64,000 bases of DNA from Ceratothoa steindachneri (taxonomy: Eukaryota; Arthropoda; Malacostraca; Isopoda; Cymothoidae): the NCBI GenBank assembly GCA_963969495.1, contig OZ018320.1, positions 75,862,162 through 75,926,161 on the forward strand. Direction: 5' to 3'. Of this stretch, positions 22,180 to 30,869 are shown piece after piece; the first letter of the stretch is position 1, and every line of letters begins with the position of its first letter. The notes below the pieces were generated by a model. That model had not been told where the DNA came from. It did no database searches and was given only the letters and a program-made list of their open reading frames with translations. A program made the position numbers and the translations under genes.

Positions 22180-22475
22180 TTATAGCTAAAAAATGTAGTT
22201 AATGAATAACCAGTTTCACACAAGGTAGGTTATAGAAGAATAAAAGTGTAACTCCATTTACAAATAACCAAACAAGGGGAATAAGATTTAGTGATTGGAA
22301 AACCACCAATTCTTACCCCCTCTCCCTTAAAATCTGTTTGGTTATTCGTAACTGGAAGAATTGGTGGTTGAGAAACCTAAATTTGTATCGTCTTTGTTTG
22401 GTTATTTGTAACTGGAGTTACGTGTTTGATGTTCTATAACATAGTTTGTGTAAAACTGCATTTTTATCTATAAAG
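22180..22475. repeat. Foldback (long inverted repeat) element
   Basis: Two arms of roughly 110-130 bp are inverted relative to each other. Left-arm blocks TAACTCCATTTACAAATAAC and CAAACAAGG then CCACCAATTCTT match the reverse complement of right-arm blocks GAAGAATTGGTGG then GTTTGGTTATTTGTAACTGG and AGTTACGTG. The central spacer is about 40 bp and itself repeats GTTTGGTTATTCGTAACTGG. Outer matches extend to TTTATAGCTAAAAAATG and its partner CATTTTTATCTATAAAG. This looks like a foldback MITE. No clear target duplication was found. Confidence 0.8.
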
Positions 22476-23575
22476 TGTCATTGGTCGTTATCCTCGCTCG
22501 GGTTTGTCCTTTGCTAATTCGTCAATGAATTCCACTCCTCAAAAACTTACTTGAGTCACTTCGAATAACAAAGATACCCATACTGAGACCGAGAGATTAT
22601 TTTTCATTGTTGAACGATACTTATTTTCCCATAATTATTATATTGTTCCGGTTTTCTCGCTGAAGAGGTGTTGGGAATAGATGCAAACATTGCTTGTAAA
22701 CCTCGTTACGAAAAAGATCTGAACGCTCGTCATACTCTTTAGGAAAATCTTGGCATAGGCGCTATTTAATGCAGATGTACTTATAACAAAATTGACATAT
22801 GTTCTTGGCTGCTTTTCGCTTTAGAGGTTTAACATTTATCCTTTGCAATTTTTTATATTGCTTTTAAGTTTAATGAGTATGTTCACCTAGATCTCAATCA
22901 TTAACCTGCTTTGAATTTAAATATGATTGAATGGGATTTGAAGGTATTACGTTCACCGAAAACCAGTTTCGTTAGAAGTGAAACGATACAAAGAGGAAAA
23001 ACGAGCGAGCGTCGGGAATAAATGCTTTAGATGAGAAACCGGCTAAATATTTCTAGGAATTAAATAAATTAAGAACATATATACAATGTATTATTGACAT
23101 TTATAGATCTAAAATAATTTATATCAATGTATATTATATAGGCTGCGGTTGCTTGTGCAGAAAGGGTAAATAGATATATTTAATAGCAAGAGAGAAGATT
23201 AGAAACACAGTTGAGAGTAGCAATTGAATTGGAATAACTTCAATGAAATTTTGATAAGTTATGTGTATTGGTTTAGATTGAATGTGATGTATATTTTGTA
23301 GTGGAAGATATAAATACACGGGGTATAGACACACGGGGGACTTGTCTGACGAGTGGAGAAAACACTAGTGGCTTTGGGCGTCGGAGTTATGCAAGGACAA
23401 AAGGAGCTCGACTCTGATTGGCTAATTTAAACTGAGTCAGGCAAGGATTATGATTGATTAGGAAAAACCGTACAAATACGTAGTAAATAGACAGTATTGA
23501 AATGTCATACACGGAATGTCGTATAGGAAATAGTGCGAGATTTACGTTCAAAATGCTTCGGACTGGCCCAGCAGT
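22476..23575. other. Intergenic AT-rich sequence
   Basis: No gene, array or family match is recognised. Confidence 0.4.
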
Positions 23576-23579
23576 ATTT

Positions 23580-24215
23580 TTACTCGCGTTCGAGTCTAGT
23601 CTCAGACGACTCGTTCACTATCTCGGTCGGTCCCCGTTTTGCCGTTATGTTTTGGCAATAACATCATAGCAATTTATTTGGCCGATTCTAACGAAATTTG
23701 AAACCCTTATGTTTTTTACATTCTCTTTCGAATGATATAATTGCCAAAGTCCTCCCAAGATTAGCCGGGGAATTATTTGGCAATAACATCATAACTATTC
23801 GCCCGATTCTAACGAAATTTGAGACCCTTATGTTTTTTTACATTTTCTTTTGAATGATATAATTGTTAAAGTTCTCCCAAGGTTAACCGGGGAATTATTT
23901 GGCAATAACATCATAACTATTCGCCCGATTCTAACGAAATTTGAGCCCCTTATGTTGTTTTATATTTTCTTTCGAATGATATAATTGCTAAAGTTCTTCC
24001 AAGGTTAACTGCGGAATTATTTGGCAATAACCATAATTATTCGCCCGACTCTAACGAAATTTGAAACCCTTATGTTGTTTTACATTTTATTTTGAATCAT
24101 ATAATTGCCAAAGTCCTCCCAAGTTAGTCCGGGAATTATTGAAAGTTTTGAAGGTCGTGAGGTCATAAATCAAAATAAGTGAGAGCACGCGACTCTTTGT
24201 CAGCAAACCTTGTTT
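23580..24215 (+). mobile_element. Inverted-end core-repeat element, four-unit copy
   Basis: The left end (TTTTTACTCGCGTTCGAGTC then CACTATCTCGGTCGGTCC) is followed by four tandem core units. The word GCAATAACAT or its variant starts at about 23655, 23781, 23902 and 24024, giving a period of 121-126 bp. The right segment GAAAGTTTTGAAGGTCGTGA leads to GAGCACGCGACTCTTTGTCA. The core units are more alike within this copy than between copies, which suggests local unit homogenisation. There is no open frame. Confidence 0.82.
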
Positions 24216-24530
24216 CTCCTGCATGAGCTGACCATTCTGATTTTGATGTTTATTCCTAACAGATTTCTCGCTATAAAATCAACAATAAAATCAGTAGTAA
24301 TCATAATTTTAAATCCGGGATGAAGTGACAATTTTCTCCCCCTTTATCTTCCTGGACCAGGAATCAGAGACGAGTTAAAACCACATTTAATGAAAAAAAA
24401 ACCCACAAAAACATTCTAAGTGCACTTATTTTTATGCCCCCCTCCAATATCACATATATCAGACCTATCTTATTAGTTTTCTAAAATTACATTATAGGGT
24501 GAGGAAAAATAATGTGAAATAGAACAATTT
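24216..24530. other. Intergenic sequence
   Basis: No recognisable feature lies between the inverted-end element and the 36-bp minisatellite. Confidence 0.4.
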
Positions 24531-24534
24531 CCCT

Positions 24535-25350
24535 TAATCCAAGCGGGTATATTTGTAGGACGATTTCCCTTGATCCTGCTAGCTAGAATTGTAGGACAAT
24601 TTCCATTGCTTCCCCCAGCCACAATTGTAGGATACTTTCCCTTTATTTCACCAGACACATTTGTAGCACAATTTTCCTGATCTCACCAGCCGCAATTTTA
24701 GGACAATGTCCCCTCATCCCAACAACCACCTTTGTAGGACAATTTCCCTTAGTCCCACCAGCCGCAATTTTAGGACAATGTCCCTTGGTCCCAGGAACCA
24801 CCTTTGTAGGACAATTTCCCTTAGTCCCACCAGCCGCAATTGTAGGACAATGTCCCTTGGTCCCACCAGCCACACTTTAGGGGAACCTCCTATGATCCCA
24901 CCATCCTCATCTATAGGACAACTTCCTTTGAGCCTGCTAGCTACATTTGTAGAACAATTTCCATTGATCCCACCAACCACATTTGTAGGACAACTTCCCT
25001 TGATCCCACCAGTCATATTTGTAGGACATTTTTCCTTAATCCCGCAAGTCTCAAAGGACAATTTATCTTTATCTCGTCAACCACGTTTGGATGAAAATTT
25101 CCCTTGATCCCACCAGACAAATTTGTAGGGCAATTTCCCTTGGTCCCACCAGACGCATTTTTAGGGCACTTTCCCTTGGTCCCACCAGACGCATTTGTAA
25201 GGCAATTTCCTTTGATCCCACCAGACGCATTTGTAGGGCAATTTCCCTTGGTCCCACCAGCCGCATTTGTAGAGCAATTTCCCTTGAACCCACCAGACGC
25301 ATTTGTAGGGAAATTGCCTTTGGTCCCAGCAGACACAGTTGTAGGGCAAT
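24535..25350. repeat. 36-bp minisatellite, open in several frames
   Basis: About 22 units of 36 bp (CCCACCAGACGCATTTGTAG then GGCAATTTCCCTTGGT), diverged at the left end and more uniform from 25090 to 25340. Because 36 is a multiple of three, frames without a stop in one unit stay open across many units. Open frames of 90-167 codons therefore appear on both strands, encoding repeats such as GGTKGNCPTNAS on the minus strand. I regard these frames as by-products of the period, not as genes. Confidence 0.9.
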
Positions 25351-25374
25351 TTTGCCCAGATCTTGTCTTCTTTC

Positions 25375-25520
25375 CTTGTAGAAGAAGCGAAATACCAACA
25401 AGGAAATGTCGTAGAAACTTTTAAAGGATAGATCTGCAAGGGAATTGGTGAAGGATAATGTAAAAATGTGTGACAGAATCATAGCCGCAGAGCCACCTGT
25501 AGGCAATGGGGCCACGAAGG
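25375..25520 (-). repeat. Dispersed repeat R, copy 3 (inverted)
   Basis: On the minus strand this reads GGCCCCATTGCCTACAGGTG, then a CACATTTTTACATTATCCTTC-type segment, CAGATCTATCCTTTAAAAG, and TTTCCTTGTTGGTATTTCGC. It is collinear with 27370-27515 on the plus strand (GGCCCCATTACCTACAGATG onwards). Its minus-strand 3' side abuts the 36-bp minisatellite. Confidence 0.75.
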
Positions 25521-26638
25521 AAAGGGGCCTCATTGTGTCGTCTCGAGTGTCGCCCACAAGTGGCTGATGCAACGCGACCCCAAGTGAAAGAGAGAGAGAG
25601 AGCGTGGTGGTGTGGCGCTATTGTATCGATCCATAACACAAAACCCATCACCTCCCTTCTACTAATACACCCGGGTGGAAATTTACATGAACATTTCTGA
25701 TTATCTTTCCTCCACACTAATGTTATCGACCAAGTTCTTGCATGTCTTTCGCCCTAACTCTCCCTTCGATCTCCCTCCTATGGTGTTCTGGCGGATCAGA
25801 AGCAAAACCTCTGTTCATAAAGCCCCCCACCCACTAAAATTACAGGTTGGCAGGAAGGTCCATATGATGAAATTGGCTTTTCACTCGGATTTACAACTCG
25901 CAGACGGGTCTTTGTTTCTTTTTCACAGCATGATCGATCGCTTCATTGCAAACCAGGCTGCACGCGAATTCCCGATCCATAGCAGGGACGTTAAAACTAC
26001 CCTCTCTTTTTTCTCATCGCCCCCGCCGACAGGTAGGTCGGACGATACGCCCCCGTTATACGTACAAAGCCGAGGGTCACTTTTTTCCCCTCGGCCTTCC
26101 GAGGCACGAATGGGGTATAACTGATATTTTTTTTTTTTTAAAAAGCCGAGAGTCATTGGTATGTAAGAATTGAAAACCTGAAGACTCGGATGGCACCGCT
26201 TCTTTTATTTGTTCACACAACACCAGAATATTTTAACCCGCAATCGTGTCTCTCTTCCTCTTTTATATTCATTTTTTTGCTCCCAAGCCAATCTCTATTC
26301 ACTGAACATGCTCTCTTTGCCCGCTTTGGACACTCCAATTTCGTTTCCTTCTCGGGAGTTAAAAGAAAATAACAAAATAACCACGTTTGTGACCCTCATA
26401 TTCTCCTTATGGTCCTCTTCTACAAGATTTACCATTTGACTTCAGAATGAGGCGAGGTAGAGACCGAATGCGTGTGGGCTTAACTGAAGACGACACCCAC
26501 GCGGGTCACTCTAGACCCCCATTTTTTTTTCTTGTGAGACTCGGGCACTTAATAGGGAGATGTTGCTCCAATTAGATTCGTTTAAGCCAATTCAGAGACG
26601 CTAAGTCCTCTCAATATGTTGGAAAAGTTATTTTCTAA
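25521..26638. other. Unannotated sequence with open but unrecognised frames
   Basis: An open frame of 149 codons runs at 25675-26124 on the plus strand, with an overlapping minus-strand frame at 25923-26156. Neither has a domain or codon pattern I can recognise. There is an AG run near 25593 and a T-run near 26130. I make no gene call. Confidence 0.35.
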
Positions 26639-26665
26639 GGGTTGTCCACCAGTAGTGGACAACCC
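26639..26665. repeat. Perfect 11-bp-stem hairpin
   Basis: GGGTTGTCCAC, a 5-base loop, then GTGGACAACCC form a perfect inverted repeat. It stands alone in otherwise low-complexity T-rich DNA. It could be the terminal hairpin of a non-autonomous element or a structural remnant. No known family is assigned. Confidence 0.7.
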
Positions 26666-26984
26666 GCGACGCAGTCAGCAAATGCCACACATTTAGTTTT
26701 TTTTTGTTTGTTGATTTTTTTTATTTGTTTATATTTTGGGGGTTTGTTGATATATTTTTGTTTGTCGATATTTCCTTTGTTTGTTGATATTTTTACTATT
26801 GAAATCTGTACTCTTATTTTCTAGTGGTAGACTACAGTTTAACGGGGGAGGGGGGCAGGGGCATTCTGTATCACGAATTACTACACCAAATACCAACCGC
26901 CCGATCACACTGGATATGGCACCCGCAAAGGGTGCCCCGTGTAGATTGTTACACCAGGTACCTGAAGGAACATACCTTTCCTGC

Positions 26985-27135
26985 CCTAGTGCGCCCGGAA
27001 GTCAAATTAGATTGAGACTACCTAGGGTTTATTCATTCTTGATATTTCCATTTTACTCTCTTTTTAAAGCCTCTTCTCACCTATTGATTGGCAGCAGTTT
27101 TCGTAGGCGAGTAGCCGACCAGACTTCGTCCATTC
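26985..27135 (+). repeat. Dispersed repeat, second copy of 2500-2750
   Basis: Matches the segment near 2.5 kb in the same orientation: AGATTGAGACTACCTAGGG, TTTATTC, TTTCCATTTTACTCTC and the end CCGACCAGACTTCGTCC. This copy is shorter because the middle is reduced. Confidence 0.5.
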
Positions 27136-27369
27136 CTCCGAGAGGATGGTGATGATTAACCCCTACCTCTTTGCTTTGTTTGGGGGGAGGGGGTCAATGA
27201 GCCTACATCATCACCACACCCTTTTTCCTCCAACTGCTGCCACCCACCCCATCTTATTTTTCCTTTCATACACCTGCAACGGGATGTCATGTAGCGCATG
27301 GACGTCCATGTTGCGGCTGACATGTGGGGGATTGTGCGCCCTTTAGCCCCTAACCGCCGCAGTTTTTCT

Positions 27370-27515
27370 TCATGGCCCCATTACCTACAGATGAATCTGT
27401 CGTTATGTTATTTCTTCTACACATCTTCACATATTCCTTCAATTTTTCCCAGATCTCTCCTCTGCGCGATTCCCTCGTTGATATTTCGCTTCTTATCCAA
27501 GGCAAAACACATCGT
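27370..27515 (+). repeat. Dispersed repeat R, copy 4
   Basis: Plus-strand partner of 25375-25520 with the same block order. It starts at GGCCCCATTACCTACAGATG and ends after TCCCTCGTTGATATTTCGCT. Upstream, a weaker match continues to about 27300 (TGTGGGGGATTGTGCGCC). Like the inverted copy, it is followed immediately by a tandem repeat. Confidence 0.75.
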
Positions 27516-27715
27516 AGAACCCCTTTCCCTTCACAGGGTCCATATCCCTTCCCTTCACATCATTGAACCCCCTTCCTCTTATACCATTGACCCCCCCCCC
27601 CTTTGGCTTCACACCGTTGAACCATCCCATTCCTTTGTCATCTTTGAATCCCGCTTGCTTCACACCGTTCAACCCCTTCAAATTTACACCGCTGAATCTC
27701 CCTTCGGTAATATTG
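27516..27715 (+). repeat. Degenerate tandem repeat
   Basis: Several diverged units of the form CTTCACACCGTTGAACCCCTTCC, with intervals of roughly 28-36 bp and a C-run near 27590. An isolated similar unit occurs near 29098 (CCCTTTACACCGTTAATCC). The frame stays open for 140 codons on the plus strand, which I read as repeat-driven. Confidence 0.6.
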
Positions 27716-28227
27716 ACTAAGAGGGGCGCACGCGTTTTAAGCTACTAAATCCTGTAATTCATCTTCGTATCGTTGTAACATTGTCTTAGGTGTAATATTT
27801 CGATGGCAGAGAGAGTCTATCACCCTTTATAAAGACACAAAAAGCAAATATTTCAACCCATTTATGCTAAGCAAGAATTCTTCCACGACGCCGGCGATCT
27901 TGAAATTCTTAGGGGTTACGTTCGCGCTTGTTTTTAATGTTGATATTAGTAACTTTTTATTTTCCTAACAACGCTGTAGAAAGTTAGGGGAACAAGGTAT
28001 TAAAACATGTTTAGTATCATTTGATGCTCAAAATGGAAGTTAATAAACTTCGATTTATCTTCACATAAAAGGGTTAGATCGCGAACATAAATACAGAAAG
28101 AGATTGCCTGACCGACGCGCGGGAGTAAATTTATTATTAATGAACAATTTCACTTTCGTTGTGACAGAAACGTTATTTCCCGAGGTAATAAAAAAGTGTG
28201 TAAATCGACGTGTAGGTTTAAAAAAAT
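27716..28227. other. Intergenic AT-rich sequence
   Basis: No gene or known repeat. The AT-rich composition changes sharply to GC-rich at about 28230, where the next entry begins. Confidence 0.4.
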
Positions 28228-28944
28228 CGGGAAGTGAAAGTTCACATCATGCAGGCTTGCATGACGCCGATTTTTGCCGAATTTGTGAGACAGGCGGGTA
28301 TCACGGTGTACACCTACATCGATGATATCCTGGGCCTAGGCTGCCCCTCCGCCCTTCTTGGATTTATCGGGCTTGTCCGCGGTTCCTCTATAAAGATCAA
28401 TGAGAAAAAGTCGGTGCTTTCCCCCACGCGCTATCTTGTCTATTTGGGCGTGGATATTGACTTGCGCGCCAGCCTCACCCGTCTTACCTCGAAGATGAGA
28501 AAGAAGACCTGCACGGCCCTCGAGTGGGCCCCACGTGTTCCTGGATCTTCACCCTTTTGGGCTAGGCTTGTTGGCCTTTTAAATTTTGTTGGAATGGCCA
28601 TTGGCCTACCTCGGTTTTGGGCCCAGCTGGCCTATGCGCGGTTCTCCCGGGTTGCCCTGTTAACAATCCTCCTCCCCTCTGGTTGGGTCCCTTGGGTCGG
28701 AGCACGAGTCGGGTCGGCTCCTCCCTCGCTCCCCATCGCTTTCAGCGATGCCACTCCCTGGATGTTGGGGTGGTACTTCGACCGGAGGCAGGCTTCTGTA
28801 AAACTTTCAGCCCCTACCCACGCGGTTAAGGCCGAGTTTGCGGCCCTATTTATTTTAAATATTTGTCGTCCTAATTACCAGTTATGTTCCGATTCTTCGG
28901 TGGCGAGCAGAATCGGGTTGAAATATTGTCTTTTTGTGACATAA
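28228..28944 (+). pseudogene. Isolated RT/RNase H fragment, class uncertain
   Basis: An open frame of 236 codons begins at 28234 just after an in-frame stop, with no upstream RT motifs. It encodes the second half of a reverse transcriptase palm: YTYIDDILGLG carries the catalytic YIDD at about residues 27-30. A KSVLSPTRYLVYLGVDID block and a GLLNFVGMAIGLP thumb-like segment follow. After that comes an RNase H-like start (FSDATPWMLGW, then a PTHAVKAEFAALF block and a final SDSSVA). The order of YIDD, thumb and a SDATP-type RNase H is seen in DIRS-like retroelements and in hepadnavirus-type polymerases. It does not fit the LINE copies here. The 5' RT motifs and the end of RNase H are missing, so it is a fragment. 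It is clearly more GC-rich than its flanks. Confidence 0.65.
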
Positions 28945-29599
28945 AGGACGATAGATATTTTCCGAAATCGAAATATTATTTCTAGGACACTAATGCCACG
29001 ATACGAAGAAATAATACAGATTTTAATTGCATGAACTGAGTGCGCCCTTCTTATTCAATATGACCATCCCCTACCCTTCAGAGAGATAAACCTCTTCCCT
29101 TTACACCGTTAATCCATCTACTACAATCTGCGCTGGCTTAAGGCGGAGGGCATGGAGGAAACACTAATGGAAGAGAAAGATAAAGGGAGTTGAAGGGGAA
29201 GTAAATGGTCGAGAAGAAAGCCAACAATAGTGAGGGAATAACCAGGCCTATTCCAGGCTCCGATAAGGAGGATGAGTGGTCGAAAGCTGGTCAGCGTTAC
29301 CCTTCGAAATCACCCGCCGGTCCAGAGAGAGAGAGAGGGGGGGGGGATGAGAATGGCGGAAAAAAGTTAACATGGAAATGACTAGAGGGTATATAGCCAT
29401 GGTAGTTTCAATTTTTTCCAAATTTCCTGGATTATTAGGACTACAATAGTGTCCCGCAACTCAATGTGCCAGGTATAATACTCAATACCTCCTCCGTCCC
29501 CTCCTGCAGTGATGCCAAGGAAATGGTAATATGAAAAGCTCTTTGGGAGACTCGCGTCCACCCCGCCTTAGTGCGTGGTAGCTTACTACCACACTTCCC
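28945..29599. other. Intergenic sequence
   Basis: No gene recognised. A segment at about 29245-29325 (GTGGTCGAAAGCTGGTCAGC) weakly resembles the 5' UTR block of the I-like elements (GGCTGAAAGGAAGGTCAGC). It is too short to assign. Confidence 0.3.
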
Positions 29600-29700
29600 T
29601 TCGAAGTGGAGAATTTGTTTATATCCGCTCTCGTCGGAACTCGAAACCGGTAGTCGAGCGTTGAACCCCAACACATCGTTCATCTGGTTTGTGAGATATC
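29600..29700 (-). repeat. tRNA-derived SINE-like fragment
   Basis: Minus-strand sequence has an A-box-like region and a B-box-like GGTTTCGAGTTCCGACGAGA, followed by GCGGATATAAACAAATTC. The same tail (GAGAACGGATACAAACAA) follows a tRNA-like segment at 32.66-32.77 kb. That agreement supports a SINE family with a tRNA-related head. Confidence 0.5.
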
Positions 29701-29794
29701 TACAAGTAGTCATTGATTCGAATATTTCAAAATTATATTACCAGAAACCAATACAACAACTCTCGAATTTAGCCTATTTTTATAGGAAATCCAA

Positions 29795-30395
29795 TTTGAA
29801 AATCACATTTAAAATAAACCAATTTAAAGTATACATTTGAAAATCCCACCTAAAAGAAGTCACTTGAAAATCCCATTTCAAAGAACGCATTTCAAAATCC
29901 CTTTTGAAAAAAAAAAGAAAATCTCATTTGAAAGAACTTTTTTCGAAAATCCCATTTCAAAGAACCCATTCGAAATTCCCATCTCTAAAAATCCAGTCAA
30001 AAATCCAATTTGAAAGAATTTATTTGAAAGAACCCATTTGTAAGAAAGCATTTGGAAATCAGATTTGAATGAACAAACATAAAACTTAAAAAAAAAAATC
30101 TCATTTGAGAGAAGTATTTTGAAAATTGCATTTGAAAATTCTATCGGAAAAAAACATTCGAACATTCAAATTTCAAAGAACTTATTTGAAAATTTCCTTT
30201 AAAAAAATGAAAAACCACCTTAAGAAGTAATTTGAAAATATCATTTTAAAGAACCTATCTGAAAATCCAATCTGAAAGAACTAATTAACAAGAACGCATT
30301 TGAAAATGTCTTGAAAAACAAATGAAAATCTCATTTGAAATAACTATATTAAAATATTAAATATTAAATAACTATATTAAAAATATCATCTGAAG
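29795..30395 (+). repeat. Degenerate ~28-bp tandem repeat
   Basis: About 20 diverged units of the type AAAATCCCATTTGAAAGAACCCATTTG. The words CATTTGAAA and AAGAACC recur irregularly across 600 bp. The array is AT-rich and decayed, with no coding value. Confidence 0.82.
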
Positions 30396-30869
30396 GAACC
30401 CATTCAAAAACCAAGAAGCTCCTTGATACAGATAGAATCAATCTCACAATCTCTGCATCGGAGCAATTACCTTTCCCCAAAGACATGGATCCCGCTAAAA
30501 TCTTCACGGGAATCAAGAGAAAGATGTTCAAATGGAGATATGATATCACGACGAGGAGGCATCCTTAATCACAATGTGAAGCTCTATGAGAACACATGCG
30601 AGCAGTTACCCTATGCGGAGTATGAAAAGAAAAAGAACAGTGGGAAGAAATACTAAGGAAAGAAGGAAAAGTCAGTAATTCGAAATGGAAAACGTCAACA
30701 ACACGCTCAAGATTTTGACACTTATGTTAATGGATTGGAGGGAAAGGCCACGCCATAGACGACATATTCCGAGTGCTCGACCCTCGACATTTTCCTACTG
30801 ATAGATTACTGTATAGACACAGGATCTAGTCGCTTAAAATATACCGGGCTACAAAGTAGTCATGAAAAA
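30396..30869 (+). other. Possible decayed LINE ORF1 remnant
   Basis: This GC-neutral stretch lies directly upstream of the endonuclease-like region of the Jockey/CR1-like LINE. Short open pieces (for example around 30470-30560, KIFTGIKRKMFKWRYDI) could be the end of an ORF1 protein, but no zinc knuckle or PRE domain is visible. The suggestion rests mainly on position. Confidence 0.2.

Noticed and set aside
24643..25572. Repeat-protein genes on both strands
   Set aside because: The frames are explained by the stop-free 36-bp unit. No start context or non-repeat domain supports a real protein.
25675..26124. 149-codon plus-strand frame
   Set aside because: No domain, no codon pattern and no neighbouring exons. 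An overlapping minus-strand frame is equally open.
28104..28325. Separate 73-codon gene upstream of the RT fragment
   Set aside because: Its second half is the RT fragment read in another frame, and the first half has no domain.
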